Origin: Clostridia bacterium
GTDB taxonomy: Bacteria > Bacillota > Clostridia > Christensenellales > Borkfalkiaceae
DNA: 8,080 nt
Reading direction: 5' to 3'
Assembly (NCBI GenBank): GCA_017504065.1
Contig: JAFVRU010000001.1
Coordinates: 1 to 8,080 of the forward strand
Shown here: positions 1 to 7,652 of the stretch, piece after piece
Layout: each line of letters opens with the position of its first letter
Position numbering within the stretch: the first letter of the stretch is position 1
Program-made: the position numbers and the translations under genes
The notes under the pieces: generated by a model
Seen by the model: the letters and a program-made list of their open reading frames with translations, nothing else
What the model was told of the DNA's origin: nothing
Database searches by the model: none

Positions 1-3000
1 ATGCGTTGCCGCTCCGCGTCAAGGTGCGCCTTGTAAACAAGGTCAAGAACGAAGTGCTCGACCAAGAAGTGTTTATGGGCGATTTCCCTTTGATGACGGA
101 AAACGGCGCGTTCATCATCAACGGCGCGGAACGCGTTATCGTTTCCCAGCTCGTTCGTTCGCCCGGCGTTTACAATGCGTCGAGTAAGGACAAGACGGGT
201 AAGGAAATGTTCGCGACGACCGTTATGCCCAACCGTGGCGCTTGGCTCGAACTCGAACAGGACGCGCAGGACGCTTTGTACGTTCGCGTGGACAGAAAGA
301 AGAAGCTGTGCATCACGGTGCTTTTGCGCGCGCTCGGGTTCGGTTCGAACCGCGCGATCGAAGATTTGTTCCCCGGGGACAAGATTATTGCCGCTACCCT
401 TGCGAAAGATACGGCGAAATCGGAATCGGACGGCTTATACGAACTCTACCGCCGTTTGCGTCCCGGCGAAGCGCCTACGGAAGATTCCGTTCGGGCGCAC
501 CTGTTCAATCTGTTCTTCGATCCCCGTCGTTACGACATCGCGAAAGTCGGCAGATACAAATACAATAAAAAACTCAACCTTGCATACCGTTTGGAAGGCT
601 GCCGCGTAGCGGACGCCGTAATCAATCCCGAAACGGGCGAAGTCATTGCGGAAGCAGGGGAAAAGATTTCCGAAATCAAAGCAAAAGAAATTCAAAATTG
701 CGGTATCAACGAACTTTTCGTGCTTGTAGACGATCCCGAAGAAGGGGAGATCCGTCATAAGATTATCGCGAACAACACCGTGGACTTCACGGCGATTTCC
801 GATATCCCTGTACAAGCCCGCGCGAAAGATTTCGGCTTGTTGCCTACGGTATTCTATCCCAACTACAAATTCTCCAAACTCATCGCGGAAGAATGCGCTT
901 CCCTGAGCGTGGAAGAAGTAGCGGAAAAATACGTCGACGACATCGACGCGCTTTACTATACGCAAGAAAAAGCGGAAGAACCGGACGAAAAGCCCGAAGA
1001 AAAGAAGAACCGCGAAAAGAGACGGGACAACCGTCGTAAGTTCGTCGCGGCTTGTAAACTCTTCCACGAAATTTTGGCGAGCGAAACTCCCGTTCCTACC
1101 ATGGAACAAAAGAAAGAACTCCGCCCGCTTGCGGAAAAGCTTTGCCACAAGCACGTTACCGTGGACGATATCGTCGCTTCCATTTCCACGAACTTGGATT
1201 TGAAGTACGGCATCGGTACGACGGACAACATCGACCACCTTGGCAACCGTCGCGTACGTTCCGTCGGCGAATTGTTGCAAAACCAACTCCGCGTAGGTAT
1301 CGCGCGTTTGGAAAGATTGATCAAAGAGAGAATGGCGACGCAAGATCCCATGGAAATTACGCCGTCCGCGCTCATCAATATCCGTCCCGTATCGGCGGTC
1401 ATCCGTGAATTCTTCGGTTCTTCGCAGCTCTCGCAATTCATGGACCAAACCAACCCGATTGCGGAACTCACGCACAAGCGGAAACTCTCCGCGCTCGGTC
1501 CTGGCGGGTTGAACCGCGACAGAGCGACGTTCGAAGTCCGCGACATTCACCACACGCATTACGGACGTATGTGTCCGATCGAAACGCCCGAAGGTCAAAA
1601 CATCGGTTTGATCACGTCGCTCGCTACGTTTGCAAAAGTCAACGAATACGGGTTTATCATGAGCCCGTATCGTAGAGTCGACAAGGAAACGGGGATCGTT
1701 ACGACGCACGTGGATTATCTCACGGCGGACGAAGAAGATAAATACACCGTCGCGCAGGCGAACGAACCGCTCGACGAAGAAGGTAGATTCATCAACGAAC
1801 GCGTAGGCTGTCGTCATCAAAACGACATTACGGAAATGCCGCGCGAAAAGATGGACTATATGGACGTTTCGCCCAAACAGCTCGTTTCGGTTGCTGCGGC
1901 GCTCATTCCGTTCCTGGAAAACGACGATACCAACCGTGCGTTGATGGGCTCGAACATGCAACGGCAAGCCGTACCCCTTTTGAAGACGGAAAGCGCGATC
2001 GTTGCGACGGGTATCGAAAGCACCATCGCGCAATACTCGGGCGTTATCGTAACCGCGCAAGAAGCGGGCGTTGTCGTCGGCTGCGCGTCGAATATGATCA
2101 AGATTAAGGAAGACGACGGTACGATTCGCGAATATCCTTTAAAGAAATTCGAACGCTCCAACGCGGGTACGTGCTTGAATCAACGTCCCATCGTTTCGAC
2201 GGGCGACAGAGTATTCAAGGGCGAAATCATCGCCGACGGTCCTTCGACCAACAACGGCGAACTTGCGCTCGGTAAGAACATTTTAATAGGTTATATGGAA
2301 TGGGAAGGTTATAACTACGAAGACGCAATCTTGCTTTCGGAAAAACTCGTGCAAGACGACGTATTCACTTCCATTCACATTGAAGAATACGAAACGGAAG
2401 CGAGAGATACGAAGCTCGGTCCTGAAGAAATCACGAGAGATATCCCCAACGTCGGCGACGACGCGTTGAAGGATTTGGACGAAGACGGGATTATCCGTAT
2501 CGGCGCGGAAATCCAAAGCGGCGACATTCTCGTCGGGAAAGTTTCCCCGAAGGGTGAAGCGGAACTTACGCCCGAAGAAAGATTGCTTCGCGCGATCTTC
2601 GGCGAAAAGTCGAGAGAAGTCCGCGATACGTCCTTGAAAGTACCCCACGGCGAAGGCGGCGTAGTCGTTGACGTCAAGGTATTCACGAGAGAGAACAAAG
2701 ACGAACTCGAACCGGGTGTTAGCAAGCTCGTTCGCGTATATATCGCGCAAAAACGTAAGATCCAAGTCGGGGATAAGATGGCGGGTCGCCACGGTAACAA
2801 GGGCGTTATTTCCCGCGTGCTTTCGCAGGCGGATATGCCCTTCCTTGCAGACGGTACGCCGCTCCAAATCTTGCTCAACCCGTTGGGCGTACCTTCGCGT
2901 ATGAACATCGGTCAGGTTTTGGAAGTACACTTGGGCTACGTATGTAAGCAACTCGGTTGGAAGATCGCGACGCCCGTATTCGACGGCGCGACGGAAAAAG

Positions 3001-3761
3001 ATCTCGAAACGATGTTCCGTGAAAACAACTTGCTCAACCCCGACGGCAACGTCGACGGGAAATTCCAAGTCTTTGACGGCAGAACGGGTGAAGCGTTCGA
3101 AAACCGCGTAACGATCGGCGTACAATATATGATTAAGCTGATCCACTTGGTAGACGATAAGATCCACGCGCGTGCAATCGGTCCTTACAGCTTGGTTACG
3201 CAACAGCCTTTGGGTGGTAAAGCGCAATTCGGCGGACAACGTTTCGGGGAAATGGAAGTTTGGGCATTGGAAGCTTACGGCGCGGCGCATATTTTGCAAG
3301 AAATTTTGACCGTGAAATCGGACGACATCGTAGGTCGTGTCAAGACGTACGAATCCATCGTTCGCGGTGAAAATATTTCTGAACCGGGTATTCCCGAAGC
3401 GTTTAAGGTCTTGCTCAAAGAATTGCAGAGCTTGGCATTGGACGTAAAAGTGCTTACCGAATCGGGCGACGAACTCATCATTCGCGAAGTCGAAGAAGAA
3501 GAGGATACGGCGGATACGTTGGCGAGCAACAAAGACAGCTTGAAAGACGAAGACTTCGAAGAAATCGACTTCAACACGGACGACGATGATGAAGAAGACT
3601 TCGACGTGAAATCTATCTTCGAAGACGAAGGCGACGACGAAGACGACTTCAACGTTTCGGAAACGGACGAAGATTTCGAAGACGATGACGACGATGACGA
3701 TTTCGGGTTCGGCAACCTGTTTGCAGACGACGAAGACGATTCGTTCGACGATGAAGAATAA
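1..3761 (+). CDS. rpoB: DNA-directed RNA polymerase subunit beta (5' truncated by window edge)
   Basis: RpoB is the beta subunit of core RNA polymerase; with beta-prime it forms the catalytic cleft. Bases 1-2 are a partial codon and reading starts at the GCG at 3-5, giving 1252 visible residues. By comparison with E. coli and B. subtilis RpoB, about 90-100 N-terminal residues lie outside the window, so the full protein would be about 1345 residues, longer than the B. subtilis protein (about 1190). The TTG at 6-8 is an internal codon, not a start. Recognisable elements, in order: MGDFPLMT and ERVIVSQLVRSPG (from about 75 to 165); RPGEAPT and VGRYKYNKK; a Bacillota-type insert of about 185 residues (about 618-1170) with a highly charged stretch; DHLGNRRVRSVGE; the rifampicin region (1416-1499); GYNYEDA with the conserved Glu-Asp pair (2319-2324); GDKMAGRHGNKG with two RNA-contacting lysines (codons 2775 and 2799); and the C-terminal GGKAQFGGQRFGEMEVWALEAYG clamp-contact segment. 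A 91-residue acidic tail follows. The stop is TAA. It is co-transcribed with rpoC. Identity is certain; only the start is unseen. Confidence 0.98.
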   Translation, partial: ALPLRVKVRLVNKVKNEVLDQEVFMGDFPLMTENGAFIINGAERVIVSQLVRSPGVYNASSKDKTGKEMFATTVMPNRGAWLELEQDAQDALYVRVDRKKKLCITVLLRALGFGSNRAIEDLFPGDKIIAATLAKDTAKSESDGLYELYRRLRPGEAPTEDSVRAHLFNLFFDPRRYDIAKVGRYKYNKKLNLAYRLEGCRVADAVINPETGEVIAEAGEKISEIKAKEIQNCGINELFVLVDDPEEGEIRHKIIANNTVDFTAISDIPVQARAKDFGLLPTVFYPNYKFSKLIAEECASLSVEEVAEKYVDDIDALYYTQEKAEEPDEKPEEKKNREKRRDNRRKFVAACKLFHEILASETPVPTMEQKKELRPLAEKLCHKHVTVDDIVASISTNLDLKYGIGTTDNIDHLGNRRVRSVGELLQNQLRVGIARLERLIKERMATQDPMEITPSALINIRPVSAVIREFFGSSQLSQFMDQTNPIAELTHKRKLSALGPGGLNRDRATFEVRDIHHTHYGRMCPIETPEGQNIGLITSLATFAKVNEYGFIMSPYRRVDKETGIVTTHVDYLTADEEDKYTVAQANEPLDEEGRFINERVGCRHQNDITEMPREKMDYMDVSPKQLVSVAAALIPFLENDDTNRALMGSNMQRQAVPLLKTESAIVATGIESTIAQYSGVIVTAQEAGVVVGCASNMIKIKEDDGTIREYPLKKFERSNAGTCLNQRPIVSTGDRVFKGEIIADGPSTNNGELALGKNILIGYMEWEGYNYEDAILLSEKLVQDDVFTSIHIEEYETEARDTKLGPEEITRDIPNVGDDALKDLDEDGIIRIGAEIQSGDILVGKVSPKGEAELTPEERLLRAIFGEKSREVRDTSLKVPHGEGGVVVDVKVFTRENKDELEPGVSKLVRVYIAQKRKIQVGDKMAGRHGNKGVISRVLSQADMPFLADGTPLQILLNPLGVPSRMNIGQVLEVHLGYVCKQLGWKIATPVFDGATEKDLETMFRENNLLNPDGNVDGKFQVFDGRTGEAFENRVTIGVQYMIKLIHLVDDKIHARAIGPYSLVTQQPLGGKAQFGGQRFGEMEVWALEAYGAAHILQEILTVKSDDIVGRVKTYESIVRGENISEPGIPEAFKVLLKELQSLALDVKVLTESGDELIIREVEEEEDTADTLASNKDSLKDEDFEEIDFNTDDDDEEDFDVKSIFEDEGDDEDDFNVSETDEDFEDDDDDDDFGFGNLFADDEDDSFDDEE
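960..1040 (+). other. Charged low-complexity segment inside the RpoB insert
   Basis: Twenty-seven residues, of which 20 are charged (9 acidic, 11 basic). The first half is mostly acidic with Pro (EKAEEPDEKPEEKK) and the second mostly basic (NREKRRDNRRK). It lies in the Bacillota-type insert of beta, between VGRYKYNKK and the DDIVASI/DHLGNRR block. The whole insert here is about 185 residues, against roughly 90 for my recollection of the B. subtilis segment. It reads as a flexible surface linker or extended helix; no function can be read from sequence. Confidence 0.7.
1416..1499 (+). other. Rifampicin-binding (RRDR) segment of RpoB
   Basis: This codes for the segment equivalent to E. coli beta residues 507-534, which lines the rifampicin pocket next to the RNA path. 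The main determinants are sensitive-type: Gln513 (codon 1425-1427 begins the SQLSQF motif and 1434 is Gln513), Asp516 (1443), His526 (1473), Ser531 (1488) and Leu533 (1494). The residue equivalent to Arg529 is Lys (codon AAA at 1482-1484). Further on, the TPEGPNIGLI motif reads TPEGQNIGLI, with Gln at 1596-1598 where Pro567 is usual. E. coli numbering was assigned by eye. Confidence 0.85.
3486..3758 (+). other. Ultra-acidic C-terminal tail of RpoB
   Basis: The last 91 residues of beta contain 51 Asp/Glu, only 3 Lys and no Arg. Aromatic residues (repeated Phe, mostly preceded by Asp) are spaced through the acidic runs, including a run of seven Asp. At DNA level it is a GAC/GAT/GAA-rich low-complexity stretch (densest at 3579-3758). 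It follows the conserved LKELQSL element, which is near the end of beta in most bacteria. Bacillota beta subunits often end in a short acidic extension; this one is about twice as long as I recall for B. subtilis. It is predicted to be disordered and solvent exposed. Confidence 0.85.
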
Positions 3762-3765
3762 GGAG
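3760..3765 (+). promoter_or_regulatory. Ribosome binding site of rpoC, overlapping the rpoB stop
   Basis: AAGGAG begins inside the TAA stop codon of rpoB (TAAGGAG) and ends 7 bases before the rpoC ATG at 3773. The arrangement fits translational coupling of the two large subunits. It fixes the rpoC start. Confidence 0.9.
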
Positions 3766-3772
3766 AAAAACT

Positions 3773-6700
3773 ATGTACGAATTAAACGATTTCAATTCTA
3801 TTCAAATCAGTATTGCGTCTCCGGAAAAAATTAGAGAATGGTCGTACGGTGAAGTAACAAAACCCGAAACCATCAACTACCGCACCCAAAAACCCGAAAA
3901 AGACGGTCTTTTCTGCGAAAAGATCTTCGGGCCGATGAAAGACTGGGAATGTCATTGCGGAAAATATAAGAGAGTAAAATATAAGGGCCACGTTTGCGAA
4001 AAGTGCGGCGTTGAAATTACCCGTTCGAAAGTAAGACGGGAAAGAATGGGGCATATCGACCTTGCCGCGCCCGTTTCGCATATCTGGTACTTCAAAGGCG
4101 TACCTTCCAAAATCGGTTTGCTTTTGAATATGGGTCCCAAACAGCTTGAACAAGTCATCTATTTCGCTTCCTACGTCGTACTCGATCCGGGTAGCGTTAC
4201 GGAGCTGGAGTACAAGCAAGTCATCACGGACAAACAACTCCGTGAAATCGAAGAAAGATACGGCGATTCGTCCGTAACCGGCTTGAAAGTCGGTATGGGC
4301 GCGGAGTCCGTTCGCGAGCTTTTGATGGCGGTGAACCTGGAAGCGGAAGCGGAAGAATGCAAGAAAGCGCTTGCGGATTCCGCAAACAACCAAAAAGGTC
4401 CTAGCCAAAAAGCGATCAAGGCGATCAAGCGTTTGGAAGTCATCGAATCGTTCAGAAAGAGCGGTAACCGCCCCGAATGGATGATTTTGACGGTGCTTCC
4501 CGTAATTCCGCCCGATATCCGTCCGATGGTGCAACTCGACGGCGGCAGATTTGCTACGTCGGACTTGAACGATTTGTACCGCCGCGTCATCAACCGTAAC
4601 AACCGTTTGAAGAAGATGATGGAAATTGGAGCGCCCGATATGATCATCAAGAACGAAAAACGTATGTTGCAAGAAGCGGTAGACGCGCTCATCGACAACG
4701 GTCGTCGCGGGAAAGCGCTCAGCGGACCTTCGAACCGTGATTTGAAATCCTTGTCGGCAATGCTCCGCGGTAAACAAGGTCGTTTCCGTCAAAACTTGCT
4801 CGGGAAACGTGTTGACTATTCCGGTCGTTCGGTTATCGTCGTCGGTCCTGAATTGAAGATTTATCAATGCGGTTTGCCCAAGGAAATGGCGATCGAGCTT
4901 TTCAAACCGTTCATTATGAAACGGTTGGTAGAAAGCGGACAATGCCACAATATCAAAACGGCGAAGCGCGCCGTAGAAAAGGCGAAGGATATGGTTTGGA
5001 ACGTCTTGGAAGACGTTATCAAAGACCACCCCGTCCTTTTGAACCGTGCTCCGACACTTCACCGTTTGTCCATTCAAGCGTTTGAACCCGTACTCATCGA
5101 AGGTAGAGCGATTAAGATTTCTCCGCTTGTCTGCGGACCTTTCAACGCCGACTTCGACGGCGACCAAATGGCTGTGCATCTTCCCTTGAGCGTAGAAGCG
5201 CAAGCGGAAGCAAGATTTTTGATGCTTTCGGCAAACAACATTTTGAAGCTTGCCGATGGTAAATCGGTCATGTCGCCTACGCAAGACATGATCATCGGCG
5301 CGTATTGCTTGACGATCAAGCGCCGTGAAGAAGGGAAAAAGTACGACGAACAAGGTCGTCCTTGCGAAGACGGCGAAGTGTACGAAGCGCCTGTATATTC
5401 GTCCGAAAACGAAGCGATTTTGGCTTACCAAAACAAGATCGCGCACGAACAAGACGAAATGTACTTGAAGCGCGTGGTGGAATTGCCCGAAGGGAAGTTC
5501 GACGAATTGCCTTTGCCTTATACCTGCCCCGTAGAAAACAAGCCCGGCGAAACGCCGATCAAGTGCGCGGAAGTGCGTTTGAACCCCAAGACGGGCAGAC
5601 GGGAAGTTTCGGGTATTATCAAAACGACGATCGGTCGTTTGATCTACAACGACGGTTTGCCGCAAGATCTCGGTTTCGTCAAGAGAGATACGCCTGAATC
5701 GTATTTGCGTTTGGAACTCGATACCGAATTTATCGGCAACGCAAGAGCAATCGGCAAGAAGCATTTGTCGCGGATCGTAGAAGCTTCGTTTAGAACGGGC
5801 AAAGCGCCCAAGGCTTCGTACGTGCTTGACGCGATGAAGGAACGCGGGTATAAATACTCCACGATCGCGGCGCTTACGACGTCGGTATTCGACATGAAGA
5901 TTCCTGCGGAAAAGCAAGCGATCATCGAAAACGCAGAAAACGAAGTTACCAAGATCGCGAAGAAATACGCGCGTGGGCTTTTGAACGAAGACGAACGTTA
6001 CAGCGCGGTAATCGCGCAATGGGACGCGGCGACGGACAAAGTGGCTACGCTGTTGAAGAAGCAAGGCGAAGAAGACAAGTTCAACCCTATCTGGATGATG
6101 GCGGATTCGGGCGCGCGTGGTTCGATCGACCAGATCAAACAGCTCGCAGGTATGCGTGGTCTAATGGTTAATCCGCAAGGTAAAAAGATCGAAGTTCCCG
6201 TTAAATCGTGTTTCAGAAACGGTTTGTCCGTTCTCGAATATTTCATTTCGTCGCACGGTGGTCGTAAAGGTTTGACCGATACGGCTTTGAAGACGGCGGA
6301 CTCTGGGTATTTGACCCGCCGTTTGGTAGACGTATCGCACGAAATCATCGTTCGCGAAGAAGACTGCTGCGCGGGTAGAAAGCCGCAAGGTATGGTCGTA
6401 AAAGCGATTTACGATACGGTCGGGAAAGAAATCGAAGGCTTGAAATCGAGAATTCTCGGTCGGTTCGCGGCGGAAGACGTTGTCCACCCCGAAACGGGCG
6501 AAGTACTCGTAAAAATGAACCAATTCATTGACGAAAAGGAAGCGAGCGAAATCTGCGACGCAGGTTTGACGGAAGTTTCCATTCGCAGCATCTTCGGTTG
6601 TTCGTCGAGATTCGGCGTATGCGCGAAGTGCTACGGTAAGAACATGGCGACGACGCTTCCCGTACAGGTAGGCGAAGCGGTTGGTACGATCGCGGCGCAA

Positions 6701-7546
6701 TCCATCGGTGAACCCGGTACGCAGCTTACGATGCGTACGTTCCACACGGGCGGTATCGCGGCGACGGGCGACATCACGCAAGGTTTGCCCCGTGTCGAAG
6801 AATTGTTCGAAGTCAGAAAACCCAAGGGCTGCGCGACGATTTGCGAAGTCGAAGGTGTCATCTCCATCGACGATAGCGACGGTTCGAAGCATATCAAAGT
6901 TTTGGACGAAACGACAAACGAAGTTAAGAAAGAATACACGTTGCCGTTCAATGCGGAAATCAAGGTCAAGGAAGGCGAAAAAGTCGTTCCCGGCATCTTG
7001 TTGAACGCAGGTAGCGTATATCCCCAAGACATCTTGCACGTACAAGGCGTTAAGGGCGTTCAAGACTATATTTTGGAACAAGTCCAAGCAGTTTACCGTT
7101 CGCAAGGCGTTGAAATCAACGACAAGCACGTTGAAATCATCGTTCGGCAAATGCTCAAGAAAGTCCGTGTAGAAAACGCAGGCGATACGAACTTGTTGCC
7201 CGGCGAACTCGTGGATATGGTAACGTTCCAAGACGAAAGCGCGAAAGCGATGGCAAACGGCGGCAAGCCCGCTCTTGCAAAGCGCGTTCTGCTCGGGATC
7301 ACGAAAGCGGCGCTCGCAACCGACAGCTTCTTGTCGGCGGCGTCCTTCCAAGAAACGTCGAGAGTGCTTACCGAAGCTGCAATCCGCACCAAGCGCGACT
7401 ACCTTGTCGGTTTGAAAGAAAACGTTATCATCGGGAAACTTATTCCCGCGGGTACGGGTACAAAATCGTACAAGAACATCACGCCGCAGTATATCGGCAA
7501 TTACAACAACGCTAAGACGACGGAAGAAGAAGTCGTTGCGGAATAA
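3773..7546 (+). CDS. rpoC: DNA-directed RNA polymerase subunit beta-prime
   Basis: RpoC is the catalytic beta-prime subunit of RNA polymerase, complete at 1257 residues (B. subtilis about 1200). The ATG at 3773 is preceded by AAGGAG at 7-base spacing, and the start MYELNDFNSI aligns with clostridial RpoC. Domains in order: N-terminal zinc ribbon with Cys60, Cys62, Cys75 and Cys78; clamp and lid regions with VRRERMGHI; LDGGRFATSDLNDLYRR and NRLKKMMEIGAPDMI (sigma-binding coiled coil, about 255-310); LLGKRVDYSGRSVIVVGP (about 342-359); the catalytic Mg-binding loop NADFDGD at 458-464 with Asp460, Asp462 and Asp464; bridge helix around 816-855 (LEYFISSHGGRKGL to SGYLTRRLVDV); second zinc site Cys865, Cys943, Cys950, Cys953; and trigger loop QLTMRTFHTGG with His991. 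There is no SI3-type insert after the trigger loop. A somewhat longer variable stretch occupies about 516-612. The end matches the family (SFLSAASFQETSRVLTEAAI, GLKENVIIGKLIPAGTG) plus a short acidic tail. Stop is TAA, followed by a terminator. Every catalytic element is intact. Confidence 0.99.
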   Translation: MYELNDFNSIQISIASPEKIREWSYGEVTKPETINYRTQKPEKDGLFCEKIFGPMKDWECHCGKYKRVKYKGHVCEKCGVEITRSKVRRERMGHIDLAAPVSHIWYFKGVPSKIGLLLNMGPKQLEQVIYFASYVVLDPGSVTELEYKQVITDKQLREIEERYGDSSVTGLKVGMGAESVRELLMAVNLEAEAEECKKALADSANNQKGPSQKAIKAIKRLEVIESFRKSGNRPEWMILTVLPVIPPDIRPMVQLDGGRFATSDLNDLYRRVINRNNRLKKMMEIGAPDMIIKNEKRMLQEAVDALIDNGRRGKALSGPSNRDLKSLSAMLRGKQGRFRQNLLGKRVDYSGRSVIVVGPELKIYQCGLPKEMAIELFKPFIMKRLVESGQCHNIKTAKRAVEKAKDMVWNVLEDVIKDHPVLLNRAPTLHRLSIQAFEPVLIEGRAIKISPLVCGPFNADFDGDQMAVHLPLSVEAQAEARFLMLSANNILKLADGKSVMSPTQDMIIGAYCLTIKRREEGKKYDEQGRPCEDGEVYEAPVYSSENEAILAYQNKIAHEQDEMYLKRVVELPEGKFDELPLPYTCPVENKPGETPIKCAEVRLNPKTGRREVSGIIKTTIGRLIYNDGLPQDLGFVKRDTPESYLRLELDTEFIGNARAIGKKHLSRIVEASFRTGKAPKASYVLDAMKERGYKYSTIAALTTSVFDMKIPAEKQAIIENAENEVTKIAKKYARGLLNEDERYSAVIAQWDAATDKVATLLKKQGEEDKFNPIWMMADSGARGSIDQIKQLAGMRGLMVNPQGKKIEVPVKSCFRNGLSVLEYFISSHGGRKGLTDTALKTADSGYLTRRLVDVSHEIIVREEDCCAGRKPQGMVVKAIYDTVGKEIEGLKSRILGRFAAEDVVHPETGEVLVKMNQFIDEKEASEICDAGLTEVSIRSIFGCSSRFGVCAKCYGKNMATTLPVQVGEAVGTIAAQSIGEPGTQLTMRTFHTGGIAATGDITQGLPRVEELFEVRKPKGCATICEVEGVISIDDSDGSKHIKVLDETTNEVKKEYTLPFNAEIKVKEGEKVVPGILLNAGSVYPQDILHVQGVKGVQDYILEQVQAVYRSQGVEINDKHVEIIVRQMLKKVRVENAGDTNLLPGELVDMVTFQDESAKAMANGGKPALAKRVLLGITKAALATDSFLSAASFQETSRVLTEAAIRTKRDYLVGLKENVIIGKLIPAGTGTKSYKNITPQYIGNYNNAKTTEEEVVAE

Positions 7547-7561
7547 TCGCAAATAACAGGC

Positions 7562-7602
7562 ACGGGTTTCAAAGCGAACAGGCTTTGAAGCCCGTACTTT
7601 TT
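7562..7602 (+). terminator. Intrinsic terminator of the rpoBC operon
   Basis: A 14-pair stem is formed by ACGGGTTTCAAAGC (7562-7575) and GCTTTGAAGCCCGT (7582-7595), with one G-U pair (7567/7590) and a six-base loop GAACAG. It is followed by AC and five T (7598-7602). It begins 15 bases after the rpoC stop codon. The long stem predicts efficient rho-independent termination, so the downstream gene should depend on its own promoter. Confidence 0.92.
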
Positions 7603-7604
7603 CA

Positions 7605-7633
7605 TTGACATTTTGTAGGGCTTGTGTTACAAT
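7605..7633 (+). promoter_or_regulatory. Housekeeping sigma (SigA/sigma-70) promoter for the flavoprotein gene
   Basis: A perfect -35 hexamer TTGACA (7605-7610), an ideal 17-base spacer, and a -10 hexamer TACAAT (7628-7633, one mismatch to TATAAT). The -35 starts two bases after the terminator T-run. Transcription would start at about 7639-7641, leaving a leader of only about 12-14 bases. No operator-like dyad is evident between promoter and gene. Confidence 0.88.
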
Positions 7634-7639
7634 AGAACT

Positions 7640-7645
7640 AAGGAG
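7640..7645 (+). promoter_or_regulatory. Ribosome binding site of the flavoprotein gene
   Basis: AAGGAG lies 7 bases before the ATG at 7653, the same spacing as for rpoC. It selects this ATG over the in-frame upstream TTG at 7605, which lies in the promoter -35 box and cannot be a start on the predicted transcript. The predicted transcription start falls at or inside this site. Confidence 0.9.
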
Positions 7646-7652
7646 AAAGCGT

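Noticed and set aside
6..8. TTG as a possible start of rpoB
   Set aside because: The frame is open to the window edge, APLRVKVRLVNK-type sequence is internal in RpoB, and about 90-100 residues of the N-terminus are missing. No ribosome binding site precedes it.
435..2060. Long antisense open frame (541 codons) opposite rpoB
   Set aside because: It is in exact register with rpoB codons, rich in Arg and Phe as expected from reversed GAA/GCG codons, has no recognisable motif, and its length is explained by lack of TTA, CTA and TCA in rpoB.
3579..3758. GAC/GAT-rich low-complexity DNA as a possible microsatellite or frameshift hot spot
   Set aside because: The codons are mixed (GAC, GAT, GAA) rather than one pure repeat and the frame runs cleanly to TAA, so it is better explained by selection for an acidic tail.
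3782..6064. Antisense open frame of 760 codons opposite rpoC
   Set aside because: It runs in register between the two rare codons of rpoC (TTA at 3782, CTA at 6161). No ribosome binding site or family motif was seen; it is a codon-bias shadow.
627..6504. Perfect 17-base repeat CCCGAAACGGGCGAAGT at 627-643 and 6488-6504
   Set aside because: Both copies encode the common RNA polymerase motif PETGEV in rpoB and rpoC. Shared residues and strong codon preference explain it; it is not a mobile or regulatory repeat.
7605..7607. In-frame TTG as an upstream start for the flavoprotein
   Set aside because: It is the first three bases of the -35 box, upstream of the predicted transcription start. The Rossmann fold begins properly from the ATG at 7653, which has AAGGAG at 7 bases.
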